This document shows positions 48,001 to 59,227 of a stretch of 64,000 bases of DNA, in pieces. Positions within the stretch are counted from its first letter, which is position 1, and every line of letters starts with the position of its first letter. The notes beneath the pieces are model-generated. The model searched no databases and was not told the origin of the DNA. It saw nothing but the letters and a program-made list of their open reading frames with translations. Position numbers and translations under genes: made by a program. Where the stretch lies: contig NC_058340.1 in the NCBI RefSeq assembly GCF_905475395.1, positions 57,700,181 through 57,764,180 on the forward strand, in the 5' to 3' direction. The stretch is from Chrysoperla carnea (Eukaryota > Arthropoda > Insecta > Neuroptera > Chrysopidae).

Positions 48001-48897
48001 AACTCACAAATGTGACATGTACTGTATGTTTGATACAAGCATTCATCCTCACAAAATTTTACATTTATAGCAAAAGTCTCTATGCATTAAAATTATTCAA
48101 ATATTAGAAATGTTATGAAATATTATTTTTTATTATAAAAGTGATAATTATTAATGAACTCATACAATTTTTAATCCACGTAAATATTTGTTAGTTTGAT
48201 GTATTTCGTGTATTCACTGCTACATTAAAATTGTGTTCGTAATAATATTAAAATTTCGGAAAACATATTATTACTTCAGTTAATAGAATTAACATTTTTT
48301 TAAACAGTAAATTTTTTTATAAAATTTTTTAAAATGGTCTTACGTAAATTTTAAATGTTAAAAAATCTATTTTTACACTTTTAAATATAAGATGTAAATA
48401 TTGTAATATAGGTATTTTTATGAATAAAATTTTATTTAAAAATTAAATTTTAATAGTATTATTTTTTTATTGATAGTTTATTTGGCTTTACAAGTTAATA
48501 AAACTGAATTCGTTCTGGCCGATAATTTACTGTTTGAACGCTCCTATCGGCAAAACGCAGTCGGCGCACCAATTAACTATTAGAATCATGGAGGTTAGAG
48601 AGAAGGAGAACGATCGCTGTAGGAAATAGTGTCCCAGAAATACGGACAAAATAAGTGAGGCGCTGCGATCGCTAAGTTGTCTCAATAAAAGCGGGCTGTT
48701 ATTAAATTTGTTTTTTTAACAGATAAATAATGTATGAGGATGCTAATTTTACAGCGAATCCATTCACTTGACAAAATGCGCGACTGCGTGGAGAATAATT
48801 TTTTTTAGTATCTACTATTATACTACTTGACTTATTTACCCTGCTCAACTCAAAAAGGAAATTAATAAATTATCAAAAATATATAAGTAAAATAATT
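45044..48897. other. 3' region of 53BP1-like gene and convergent intergenic space
   Basis: No coding sequence seen. The two flanking genes are convergent. The only clear repeat is R1 (47543-47984, minus). Positions 48480-48720 are less AT-rich and contain CpG-bearing words such as GCGCACC, AACGATCGC and TGCGATCGCT, with no convincing frame. Confidence 0.55.
47543..47984 (-). repeat. dispersed repeat R1, copy on the minus strand
   Basis: Reading the minus strand: TATACCATGTATATATGAAA, GTAACGCTTAAAAATATTGA, ACCAAAATTTTG-type spacer, a GTCCGTCTGTC block and GAAATACCAT … AGTCAATTGTTTG at the end. Shorter than the + copies through internal losses. Confidence 0.75.
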
Positions 48898-48903
48898 TTT
48901 ATT
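48898..48903 (-). terminator. polyadenylation signal of syntaxin-18
   Basis: AATAAA on the minus strand, starting 11 bases after the stop codon. Very short 3' UTR implied. Confidence 0.55.
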
Positions 48904-48913
48904 TAGCTCTAAA

Positions 48914-50603
48914 TTAATCATTATACCAATCTAAAAATAATAACGAAAATGACATAACTAATAAAAAGAATAAAACCCATACTCTAAGGCCAGCATTTCT
49001 TTGAATCGCTTGGCGAATTTGATCATTTGCATCACGAAGATTTTCTGTAGCGCCTATTACTGTTGTTGAAATTCTTTCAATATCTTTTTCTTGTTCTAAA
49101 ACTTTTTCCGTAAATATTTGCTGTAATTCTGATATATGTACAACTTTATTTTCAATTTGCTTCACCTGAAATAATTTTATAACGATTTTTAAAAATTATA
49201 GACAAATAATTTTCAATTTTTTTATGGTTTCCAATCTTTCATCATGCAAAGGAGAATAAATACTTAATGCATTTTCCGATTTCAAACATTAATCACTCAA
49301 AGTTTTTCTAATCAAAAATATTTTATTTGGTCAGCTTTCATATTTCGAAGGAATAGTAGTACTTCCCATCGATCTAAAAGTACCAATGATATGATGGTAG
49401 TTGATTGGCTGGCGCCAATGATACTACAATTTGACATATACTGTGAACAGTATAAATTATAGGTACACGAAAGTATCATTGTGCAGTCCGCCACCAAATT
49501 AAAAAAGAATAACATTCATAATAAGAGTAATCACGACTAGCTAATTCTTACTGATGATAACGACATGGTAGTCGAAATACGTATTTAAAAAATACAAAAA
49601 ACTGATCTAGGAAATTGGGGCAAAAATCGAAATTTATACCAATTTCAATTGGTTATTAAGTTCACACTCTTTGGCTATCAAAAAAAGCTAAAAAATTGAA
49701 TTAATTTCTATTGAAACGTTTGAACAACTGATTCAAGTTGTATTTTTGGTGATCAACTATAATCGATCAAACAGTGACTTTTTGAAGTTAAAAAAAGCAA
49801 TTTTAAATGAAAAACAAAATTGAGTAAATAGGCATCAATTTAAATAATTCTTATAAAATAGTGGTACAAACCTCTTCATCTAAATTATTTAAATCATTAA
49901 AAAGCTGTTCATTTTCAGATTCAAACATTTGAATTTCTTCCGCAGATAGTTGATTCTCTTCACTGGGTCCAGGTGTTTCTAAATTTATGTCTAAATTATC
50001 TAATCTATTTTTTTCATTTTTTTTAGTTTTCGAAATATCTAATTCATTTGCAGATTTTTTAGCAGGTAATGTATTCTGAATTTTATATGGATCTAATTCT
50101 TTAAATCTATGTTCTAATTTGGACATTTTAAAAGTTTCCATAGCTTTTTTAACACGTAATGCTCTTATGTCTGAGAAAGTTTTATTTACTGATTTTAAAT
50201 AATTATCTATTAGACTAATAACTGCATTCCGATGTTCTAAATATTGCAGAGAACATTTAATTTTAACAGTCTCCTTTCGTAAATCATTGATTACGTTTGA
50301 ACAAATATTTATGATCTTTTGTGATTCAACTTCAATTTGATCACGTTCAGCATCTGACATTTTATTAGCACTATCTTTAAGGCTTGTTAATTGCAAATAG
50401 GCTTTTTTATTTTCTATTAGAAAGTCACGCAATCGAGTTATCTGCGTGACCAGTGATTTCGACTTTGTAATAAATTCATCTTTACGCACAGATTTTTTAA
50501 GAATTCTATTTTTATCACTGTCGTCTCCAGTTGTTAAGTTGTGCGATCTGTTTCTTGTTCGTATAGTTTTCACACACGCTTTAAATAATGTTGTTACATC
50601 CAT
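48914..50603 (-). CDS. Syx18: syntaxin-18 (ER Qa-SNARE)
   Basis: Two exons on the minus strand: 50603-49872 and 49165-48914, joined in phase 0 (GAGGAG-type donor before GTTTGT, TTTCAG acceptor), 327 residues; human STX18 is 335. The protein drives membrane fusion at the ER in Golgi-to-ER retrograde transport and phagocytosis, with Sec22, BNIP1/Sec20 and USE1. The N-terminal syntaxin-18 domain is clear ([49 protein letters not shown]). A SNARE motif lies at ~228-300 with zero-layer Q269 (EQEKDIERI), followed by a single tail anchor at ~306-322 ([17 protein letters not shown]) ending DWYND, which matches the family's DWYDS. All expected parts are present and it looks intact. The 706 bp intron contains a half copy of the palindrome found at 30567-30847. 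Confidence 0.96.
49514..49640 (+). repeat. half copy of the 30567-30847 palindrome
   Basis: ATTCATAATAAGAGTAATCA … GACTAGCTAATTCTTACTGA … TAGTCGAAATACGTATT … GAAATTGGGGCAAAAATCGA matches the right arm only. It lies in the syntaxin-18 intron, so no hairpin can form here from this copy alone. Confidence 0.75.
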
Positions 50604-51583
50604 TTTTTAAACTAAATAAGGGCACTTTGTTTATTTGTCAATATCAATGTGGTTTTTACGTGTTCATTGACAATGTGTCAAATGAACTGTCATGTTTAGT
50701 CAAATTCAAATTTAGGTAAATATTATTAGATTCTGATTTGAGTAAATGTAGTTTAAAAATTTCAATTTTAGCTTTTAAAATTTATTCCAACTTATAACAA
50801 ATATTCATAAAGCATTTAAACAAGAATTTATAATATTAATTAGATTGTATTTTGACTTTTTATTATTGACTACTTCAATTTAAATTCATAGCAAAAAATC
50901 GAAATTGAAATCCATGCGGCACTGCAATCTTATTTTGTCAAACATGGCGAACGTTCGGTCCTAAGTTTCATTGGTCAGTTTTAAAAAGGTTACGGAAAAA
51001 GTACGGAAAATTATTAATTGCTACCGGTAATCGATTTAGAATTGAGTGTATATAGGAAGAATCCGCACGAGCATCACTCGTTATTTTTTAGGAATATGGA
51101 AAGTAAAGGTAAAGAAAATAATGCGGAAATAGAACAGTTATCTGGATGAGTAATAGAAAACACTTGATCTTTTTATCACGATCTAAGAAATTTATTTTTG
51201 GTATTGGAAAATTAAACAAATAAAATTAATTAAATTTTAATAGTATTTAGTTGTACATTCAAGTTTCTTATTTGCGTAATTCAATTTTCTGTTAGAGAAC
51301 TTATGAATGACATAAACTGAGCATTAGGAAGTTCTATTTCTAGTGATACTTATCCAATCGTCGATGTTTTGCTACTGCGTAGTCGATATCTAAAAATGCC
51401 AAAAAGTATGATTTGATTTGGATTTTTCTGAAACAATTTGGTTTTGGAAACAAAAACTTTAAAGAAATAACGATTACTAATAATGGATTTTGGGCACCAA
51501 AAATACTATAAATCTTAAAAACAAATTTGATTTCAATGCGAAAATTAATTTGATAGTGTTCGTTTATAACCTCAAATTTGATA
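50604..51583. other. divergent promoter region, syntaxin-18 / Tim29
   Basis: The two genes are head to head, 980 bp apart. A less AT-poor block at 50935-51100 (AACATGGCGAACGTTCGGTC, ACCGGTAATCGA, AATCCGCACGAGCATCACTC) may be promoter DNA for either gene. Short ATG frames here (6 and 17 codons) are not supported as genes. Confidence 0.4.
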
Positions 51584-52171
51584 ATGTTGCGAAAAATTTC
51601 ATTGAGGAACGTGGGTAACATCAGTAGAATAAGATTTATGACAACAGAAGTGTCTGCTCCAAAACCAAAAGAGGAAGTGAAACAAACATTTAAAGGGCGA
51701 TTAATAAAATATTGGACAAATTTGTACACAGATTATACTGAAGTGGCTAAAGATGTAATCAAAGAGGCAAGAGAACGACCATTACGGGCTGTGGGCATTC
51801 TTTGGAGTTTAGGTTTTATTTACATAACAGCTTCGATAAATCCAGATGAAAAACATTATATTGAAAAAATGCGGCAATACAATAATGATCTTATCCTGGT
51901 GTCAGAGAAATTGCAAAATCCAGAATCAGTAACTCATTTAAAGTCTATCGAAAATAGTATAAATAGTGGTGTACTAAGACGATTGAATTTGGGAGTGTGT
52001 TCCATAATGTGGCTTGATGATTATGATCGCGATTGTAAATTATATAAATGTACTTGTAAATATTTGCGACCACACTTTAGCACATTCTATAATCGAATTA
52101 TTGATGTTGGATTTTGTAACAAATGGTTCGTTTTAGATAAAAAAATGATAGATTATGATATAAATTATTGA
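51584..52171 (+). CDS. Timm29: mitochondrial import inner membrane translocase subunit Tim29
   Basis: A single exon of 195 residues starting at the first ATG (MLRKISLRN…). Tim29 is a metazoan subunit of the TIM22 complex, which inserts carrier proteins into the mitochondrial inner membrane; in vertebrates it stabilises the complex and contacts TOM. The N-terminus is basic and lacks acidic residues for ~20 positions, like a presequence. A conserved block RERPLRAVGILWSLGFIYIT (~63-82) contains the single membrane segment. The family-diagnostic C-terminal part LNLGVCSIMWLDDYD … Y-L-R-P … RIIDVGFCNKWFVLDKKM … DYDIN aligns with human LGLCSLVY … RVLDVGFVGRWWVL … DCDIN. The human protein continues ~60 residues past DIN, while here the stop follows one residue later. 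Identification is good, though from remembered alignment. Confidence 0.88.
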   Translation: MLRKISLRNVGNISRIRFMTTEVSAPKPKEEVKQTFKGRLIKYWTNLYTDYTEVAKDVIKEARERPLRAVGILWSLGFIYITASINPDEKHYIEKMRQYNNDLILVSEKLQNPESVTHLKSIENSINSGVLRRLNLGVCSIMWLDDYDRDCKLYKCTCKYLRPHFSTFYNRIIDVGFCNKWFVLDKKMIDYDINY

Positions 52172-52211
52172 AAAGTTTTTTGTTTTTTAAACTGTTGATA
52201 TATTATTATTT

Positions 52212-52217
52212 AATAAA
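52212..52217 (+). terminator. polyadenylation signal of Tim29
   Basis: AATAAA 40 bases after the stop codon, followed by an A-rich then T-rich stretch. Good position for the 3' end. Confidence 0.55.
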
Positions 52218-52544
52218 AAAAAATGTTCTTTAAACTTGTATTCATTTTATTTTATTGGTGCCTATGTTTTATGGCTAAAGGTCCGTTATTTTCACCTATT
52301 GATTGGGTGAATATAACAGAAAAAACTGAATGGCAAAATACAGTCTGCTTTTAGGAATTAGGTACACTAATGTGGAATGCAAAATTTTACGTGGCCGTAG
52401 GTGTTACATAATTCGGGTTGTTAAAATGCATGTTCTTAGCTTAGTTTTTTCTGACAAGATATAGAAGCAATTTTCTATTAGAACGTTATTCTTCATAAAA
52501 GAACAAAAGTTTATTGCTGTGGGCAGCATGGTAGCTAACTAAGC

Positions 52545-52765
52545 TGAACTATTTTTGCTGTGAAACTCATCGTTTTGCTGAAAAACGCTAAAAGCCTATT
52601 TTTGAAAATTTCTCCCCTCAATAAAATTTTTTGCACAAGGGGGATTGATGGGGACTTTTCACAAATCATTTATAATATAGTATTCTAAACATTCATACCA
52701 ATTTTTAGCTCTATGGGAATTTTTGTAACCTTACTTATATTTTATGGACTAATTTGACTGGATAA
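52545..52765. mobile_element. foldback element F1, truncated copy 3
   Basis: Starts in the centre (CTGAACTATTTTTGCTGTGA) and runs to the right tip (TAATTTGACTGGATAA). The left half is missing. It joins variant markers differently from both full copies (see findings). Confidence 0.75.
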
Positions 52766-53101
52766 TAGCTGCTGTAATTCGATTGTCGAAATAATATAAT
52801 TAATTTTATTTTGAATATTTTTTTTTTTTAATTCTACATATAGAAGTTTCGAGTTTTGTTATATCTAATATTTAAATTAATACAAACAATTTTTTTAATT
52901 TGCTAAATTTATATTAAATTTTGTGAAATAACAGAAATAAGTAATTGAAATACATATGAATAACATTAGAGATTCGATTAATTGAATTAATAACCGTTGT
53001 AATTAATTCCAGTTAAGCCTTCTTTTGGAATGGACATTTTACTGGAATGGCATCATAAATTCATACAACCAGATAATCGAATCTGTATATTTGATTTGGG
53101 A

Positions 53102-54089
53102 TTATTGGTGAAGGGGCATGCGAAGACGCCTAGCTAGACTGTGTAACATGCCCGGTGGTTTTGGCACTCCTGGTGGCATTGGTATATCAGGAATTTGCTG
53201 AAACAAAGTATAAAAATTATTTTAAATTACAAAATTAGTATTTAATCCATTCAAAAAATTTCAAAACTCGAGTTCATTTCAGGAGAGTTTTGAAAGAGAA
53301 GTTCATTTAGAAGAGTGGGTACTTTTCGAGGTATTGTAAATTCGCCCTATATTTCAGGCCATATATATTATATTTACCTTATAATACGAGTTTTATCCCA
53401 TTCTGAAACTCAATTTTTTCCTCAGTTTTTTCGATTTTTCCAAGGGGAACCCCTTAAGAAAAATGTAAAAAATTGAGAAAAAAATATTATTTCCGATTTT
53501 GACAAAACTCAGTTTATAAGCTAATTTTGACCCAAAAAATTCAAAAATCACGTCAAATTCGCAATTGGGACGGTAGTTTTCGAGATATTGCAAAATCACC
53601 CTATATTTCTGGCCATATTTCCAAAACTACTTATCCGATTGTTAAATGAACCCGATTTTTGGATTTCTTGGGTCATATTTACCTTATAAACCAAGTTTTA
53701 TCCAATTCCGAGAGTAAAAACTTTTTTCGGTTTTTTCGATTTTTTTGAAGGGGTACCCCTTAAAAAAATTGAGAAAAAAATATTATTTCCGATTTTGACA
53801 AAAATCAGTTTATAAGCTAATTTTGACCCAAAAAATTCAAAAATCACGTTAAATTCGCAATTGGGGCGGTGGTTTTTGAGATATTGGTCTGTACAAGGCC
53901 TGTAATCTATTCACTGACTGGAAAGAAAAAAACTGAAGCCTTTGACTGTAAATTTCTTTTTCTTTATCTGCTATGAGTAAATTTTAAAATAATTATGAAT
54001 TAACTTACAGCGACACTGATGTGTACAAAGTTGAATAATACAACCATTAATAAAATTGCACAACAAATTAAACTTTTACAATTAGCCAT
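53102..54089 (-). CDS. small secreted proline-rich, basic peptide precursor (unrecognised)
   Basis: Two exons on the minus strand: 54089-54009 (81 bp) and 53197-53102 (96 bp), phase 0, donor GCT|GTAAGT and acceptor TTTCAG|CAA, giving 58 residues. Exon 1 codes almost exactly for a signal peptide: MANCKS then a hydrophobic run LICCAILLMVVLFNFVHI and a SVA cleavage box. Exon 2 codes the putative mature part of 31 residues, beginning QIPDIPMPPGVPKPPGMLHS and ending LARRLRMPLHQ. It has 8 prolines, net positive charge (3 R, 1 K, 1 D) and no cysteine. A TATA box lies upstream at 54152-54159. I do not recognise the family. A proline-rich antimicrobial peptide, a neuropeptide-like precursor (RR and RLR could be processing sites) or a salivary/venom peptide are all possible. 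Support is structural: perfect splice sites, start, stop, signal peptide and TATA box, all in the right places. Confidence 0.72.
53371..53890. repeat. ~305 bp tandem repeat in the peptide-gene intron
   Basis: TATTTACCTTATAA begins at 53371 and again at 53676. Both units share AAAAAATATTATTTCCGATT, CAGTTTATAAGCTAATTTTG and AATTCAAAAATCACGT(C/T)AAA. The second unit stops near GTTTTTGAGATATTGG. About 1.7 units fill most of the 811 bp intron. Confidence 0.85.
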
Positions 54090-54151
54090 TTTTGATGTTT
54101 GCAGTAAAATGGTCAGATAGTATCTAGATTAAAATAGCAATCCAACATCCG

Positions 54152-54159
54152 ATTTTATA
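54152..54159 (-). promoter_or_regulatory. TATA box of the secreted-peptide gene
   Basis: TATAAAAT on the minus strand, 63 bases upstream of the start codon, leaving room for a 30-40 base 5' leader. A consensus TATA box is typical of strongly regulated, tissue-specific insect genes. Confidence 0.6.
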
Positions 54160-55825
54160 CCACAGAATCACGTTTTAGAAAACATTCATAAAATCTATGA
54201 AACTTGTTTATTGAATACAATAAACTATTTTTGGCTTTACAAATGTTTACATGCAATCAATTTTTAATTATGCTTTGTGTTGATGATCACGGTGATTGAT
54301 TTTTGATGAATTGATTTTTGTTGAATATTTGTTGAATTATGAAAAATTTATGTGGAAAATGTAACAAGGTTTACATGCATAAAAACTGCAGTGAAAAAAA
54401 TAACAAAATAAAAAAAAAGCATTTTTTATTGAATGATACGAAAGGTGGAAGTCCCGCATATTACAAGCAGAAGAATGCCAGCAATTAATTAAATTTTACA
54501 AAAAGTTCCATTACAGTTTTTAGATCTGATGCACCATTAACGATAGAAGGTTTCGAAAATTATCGTTTATATTTTTTAAAATTTCTCGATTAATGATATC
54601 AATCAAATTGAATTTTTATAATAAGCGAAGTTGCAGATTAGAGATTTTGTAACTAAAAATATTCTCTAATAATTTTTCTTCTAGTTTTCATGTATTTACG
54701 GAGATATACCAAAAGTAATTATCTAGTTTCGTTTAAATATAGATAAGTTGTGCAATTAGAATTGCACTCAGCAGCTTTATTAAACTTTAATAAAAAAACA
54801 GGTGTAAATTTTTGAATTTTGGAAAATTAAATACTGATACCTATCTGAAAGTTTCCGTTTTTTAGAACGGTGCGCTTAATTTTTTTGAAAAATTTCCCGA
54901 GATGTTGACGTCTATGACTCAAAATGTGTCCCATATATAATTTTTTTCTTTAGCGACTGTATTAAAAAAAATGACTGTAGCTTTTTATGTTGCTGTCTAA
55001 GTCCCCCAACCGAAGCCTTTTGACCAAAAATTTATCTACTTTGTTTCACTTTCCTTCTTTTCTTTAGTTCTCGTAAATCAACTTGAGGCTTTTTTTTAAA
55101 TGTCAAAGTAAAAAAATGTTTTTTTTCGGGAGAGGCCCCCATCCGGCCGTTTAGGCTTCCTAAATGGTAAATGGGGCACTGCATAATCGCCGCAATGAAA
55201 TCTCGTGCCATCTTGAAATTCAGCTGACTGTCGATCATTGAATTTAGAACAGTGATAACATAGCTGCTACATTGCATTGTTGCGGAATTTACTTGTCTTA
55301 AGATTCAGACATTTAGTTCAATTAGAAATTGAACTAAACCATGTAGAAATTTCAAATTTTTAATATATAACATTATTTTGTTATATTGAAACACTTTGTA
55401 ATAGACTACAAATAAAATCTCAAACGGAAAATGCTTTTCGATTCATTTCAATAAAATTTGATTCACTTCGTTACATATTATTGTGTAATATTATGTAACG
55501 AAGTATTTACCTATCTTTTCTTTTTAGTTTCTAATAAAGTGTCACCTGATAAGTATGTAATATACTTGAGGGTTATTTTTAAAGATTACTTTCATTTTTC
55601 AATTCGTGATTGTTTGCGATTATTGTGACGATTGTATTTCTTGTGTATTGTTGTGAGTTAAACAATTATCAGTTGCTTTTATTTGTATCTAACTTCATGC
55701 AATAATATTAATAAATGTCAAGTAGTAAAACACGTGTTGAATAATATTAGACAACTGTCAAAATAGGTTAACTTTCATAGTTTTAAGATTGTTTACATCG
55801 TTACGTTTATTAGTGAATTGTGAAA
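54160..55825. other. intergenic, secreted-peptide gene / EFL1 (divergent)
   Basis: Mostly AT-rich. A block at 55032-55277 is less AT-rich and has an open frame on the minus strand (… NFKMARDFIAAIMQCPIYHL … then a basic Lys/Arg-rich end). I do not recognise it, it has no clear promoter, and it may be chance or a decayed element. TATTATGTAACGAAGTATTT and ACTTCGTTACATATTA near 55465-55510 form a small inverted repeat. The EFL1 promoter should lie within the last ~300 bp. Confidence 0.45.
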
Positions 55826-58583
55826 ATGCGGGTCGTTTCTCAATCGAAATTAGTTGAATTACAAAATAAACCATCAAATATACGAAATATTTGTATCTTA
55901 GCCCATGTCGATCATGGAAAAACAACCTTGGCGGATTCGTTGGTTGCTAGTAATGGTATTATTTCACAAAAAATGGCAGGAAAATTACGCTATATGGATA
56001 GTAGAAAAGATGAACAAGAACGTGGTATAACTATGAAAAGTAGTTGCATAACATTATACTTTTCACCGATTCCAGAAACTGAAGTACTTGTTAATTTAAT
56101 TGATTCACCGGGGCATGTTGACTTTTCTTCAGAAGTGTCCACAGCTGTACGTTTATGTGATGGTGCTATAGTTGTTGTTGATGTTGTTGAAGGTGTCTGT
56201 CCTCAGACGAGAGTTGCATTGAAACAAGCTTGGTTAGAAAATATCAAACCTATTTTAATTTTAAATAAAATCGATCGATTAATCACCGAAATGAAATTAT
56301 CTCCATTAGACGCTTATATACATTTAACTCAAGTTCTAGAACAAATGAATGCTGTTATGGGAGAGCTTTTTCTTACTGAAGTTATGGAAAAAACGGATAC
56401 TGTACCTGAAAATAGCATAACTACATCCAAAAATAAAGATCAAGAAAACGTTTATGATTGGAGTACTGGTGTTGAAGATGCAGATGATTCAAATTTATAT
56501 TTTTCGCCAGAAACCGGCAATGTAATTTTTGCTAGCGCTGTTGATGGGTGGGGATTTGGCGTACAAGAGTTTGCTAAAATGTATTCAGAAAAATTAGGAT
56601 TTAAGGAAGAACTTTTAAATAAAGTATTATGGGGTGATTTTTATTTGAATTCAAAAACAAAACGGGTTATGAAAGGTGCTCAAGAGAAAGCAAAAAAACC
56701 ACTTTTTGTCCAGCTGGTGTTGGAGAATATTTGGAATTTATATGATATTTTAATTTTGCGTAAAGATAGAGAAAAGGTTGGTCCGATTGTCGAAAAATTA
56801 GGTATTAAATTAACAACACGCGATTTACGACTTACTGATATGCGATTATTGTTACAAGCCATTACAAATCAATGGCTTCCATTAGCAAATGCTGTTCTTA
56901 ATGCTGTTTATAAAAAATTACCGTCCCCTTTGGAAATTACGTCGGAGAAAGTAGAAAAATTAATGTGCTCTCAAAATACGAGATTTGATTTTTTACCACC
57001 TCAAACACAAGCATTAAAAGAACACTTTTTAGCGTGTAAAAGTACCTCTGATGTCCCAGTGATCGTTTATATATCTAAAATGTTTCCAATTGAAAAGAAA
57101 AGTTTACCCGAGAATAAACCCAAACCATTAACTATGGAAGAAATTGCTCAAAGACGTGAATTAGCACGGTCAAGACATGCTCAAAAACAGTTAGATATAG
57201 AAAATGCAACAACTCCACTAGCAGATCAACCTGAAGTGGAAAATGTTTCACCAGAGCTTGTAAAGGATGATGATGAAGATGCGTTTGTTGCATTTGCAAG
57301 AGTTTTTAGTGGCGTTTTACGAAAAGGTATTGAATTGTATGTTTTAGGACCAAAACATAATCCTGCTGATGCTTTGAAAAGTTCTGATATTGATCCTAAT
57401 TTAACGCTAAAAGATTTGAGAGGAAATCAGCATGTGACAAAAGTTACAATTGAAAGTTTATATCTACTAATGGGGCGAGAGTTAGAATTGTTAGAAGAAG
57501 TACCAGCAGGAAACGTTTTAGGAATAGGTGGGTTAGACGAACATGTTTTGAAAACAGCTACACTCTCAACTAGCCTATTTTGTCCTTCGTTTACGGAAAT
57601 GCAATTAATGGCTGTACCAATTGTACGAGTTGCAGTGGAACCTAAAAATCCTGCTGATATACCGAAATTGCGTAAAGGTTTGCGGCTTTTAAACCAAGCA
57701 GATGCTTGCGTTCAAGTTTTAATTCAAGAAACAGGAGAACATGTTTTAATTACTGCCGGTGAAGTACATTTAGAACGATGCATAGATGACCTTCAACAGC
57801 GCTATGCGAAAATCGAATTGAATGTATCGGAGCCAATTGTACCATTTCGCGAGACTATTGTTGAACCACCAAAAGTTGATATGGTAAACGAAACTATTGA
57901 AGTAAGCAAAAAAGAGGAAACTGATACATTAATTACAATATGGACTCCGAACAAACAAATGTGCCTTAGTTTAAGAGCATTGCCGTTACCACAAAATGTC
58001 GCAACTCTTTTAGAAAACAATAACGATCTTTTAAAAACTGTTGATAAGGTTTTTGGTCGTAAAAAAATTGTCGAAAAGTTATGTGAATTAAAAATAAATG
58101 AATTATTAGCTGAACGTACGCTGAAACGAATAACATCTTTAAAAGACGAATTAGAAAAAGAATTCATGCAAGATTCCGAAAAATGGAAAGGTATTGTTGA
58201 TAACATGATGTGTGTTGGTCCAAGAAAATGTGGACCAAATGTTTTTTGGAATAAAGTAAAAGACTATCCACGATCATCAATGTGGGAAATTTTCAATGAA
58301 TTATCCGATCCGCGTATAGATTTTGATGCTAGTTTATTGAACGGGTTTCAATTAGCTACGTTATCGGGACCGATGTGTGAAGAACCTATGATGGGTGTGT
58401 GTTTCGTGTTAGAGAGTTGGTCGTATGATCCAACAGTTGTTGACACTGGTGTGTACGGACCATTATCGGGACAAGTTGTGTCGGTAGTGAAAGACGGTTG
58501 TAGGAAAGCGTTTCAAGCACAACCACAACGATTAATGGCTGCTATGTATTCTTGTAACATTTTAGCAAATACTGAAGTTTTAG
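55826..58583 (+). CDS. EFL1: elongation factor-like GTPase 1 (partial, 3' end outside window)
   Basis: A 2758 bp exon starting ATGCGGGTCGTTTC and ending at the donor TTTTAG|GTAAGT, which gives 919 residues plus one base. EFL1 works with SBDS in the cytoplasm to eject eIF6 from late pre-60S subunits. The GTPase domain is complete: AHVDHGKT (26-33), RGIT with switch threonine T68, DSPGH (92-96), NKID (146-149) and SAVDGW. EF2-like domains follow, interrupted by the EFL1-type acidic/basic insertion (~430-490; TMEEIAQRRELARSRHAQKQ … KDDDEDAF) and including GEVHLERC and GPRKCGPN. The exon ends at TEVLG, where human EFL1 continues GRVYAVLSKREG… for ~130 residues. I found no matching exon up to 64000, so the next intron exceeds 5.4 kb. 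Without splicing the frame would end at 58624 after SSLLCENNYMF, which I regard as intron sequence. Confidence 0.94.
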
Positions 58584-59156
58584 GTAAGTCTTCATTATTG
58601 TGTGAAAACAATTATATGTTTTAAATTTAATGAAAATCATTTATTAAGGTAATAAGATATGACGTTGTCAGTTCATTAGATTTAAATTTGTGCCTGTGAA
58701 CCTGATACCCGATAACCGTAATTCGGAACGTTTTTTTAGCCGGTGGTTTTCGGCAGGTTTAAATTAGCCTATAATAAAGTTTTCGTGAAAATAGGAGAAG
58801 AAAGTTTTATGTTTATCGAAAGTTTACTATCGTTTAAGAAATTAGATTTCAGATTAGATTAGAAAAAATGTAAAAGAAATGGAAAAATTTGTTTGTTTTT
58901 AATAAATAAAATCGGATTTTGAAAGTATTTTCTACCTATTTCAACATAATATGACAGATTACCTCTTCATTAATTTCTAAATCCGAGTTCTGTGAAATTG
59001 ATATCTCGAAAACTATGTTTCGATAATTAAAGTTGTTTTTTCATTGGATTTTAAACGGCGGCAACGGTTTAAATCCGCATGAAATGTGGTTTTTGTTGTA
59101 ACATTAGGAAAAATAGGTTTTCTTGAGACCCCTTAGAAATTTTGGTATCACGACCT

Positions 59157-59227
59157 TTGACTGGAAGACAAAAGATGCGATGACAAAAGATCCGGAGGCA
59201 AATAATCCGGTGACAAAAGATCCGTAA
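59157..59227. repeat. ~16 bp minisatellite, about 4 units
   Basis: GACAAAAGAT(C/G)CG-type units repeat: GGAAGACAAAAGATGCGATG, ACAAAAGATCCGGAGG, CAAATAATCCGGTG, ACAAAAGATCCG. Confidence 0.75.

Larger units (their letters stand above)
52172..53101. other. intergenic, Tim29 to secreted-peptide gene (convergent)
   Basis: Contains the Tim29 signal, the right half of foldback element F1 (52545-52765) and otherwise AT-rich DNA. No gene seen. Confidence 0.6.

Noticed and set aside
51096-51149. Short frame MESKGKENNAEIEQLSG upstream of Tim29
   Set aside because: Only 17 codons, with an in-frame stop before the nearest GT donor and no sign of conservation. It is more likely leader or promoter sequence.
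58584-58624. EFL1 ending at 58624
   Set aside because: The frame passes a strong donor (TTTTAG|GTAAGT) exactly where the family continues, and the last 14 residues do not resemble EFL1.
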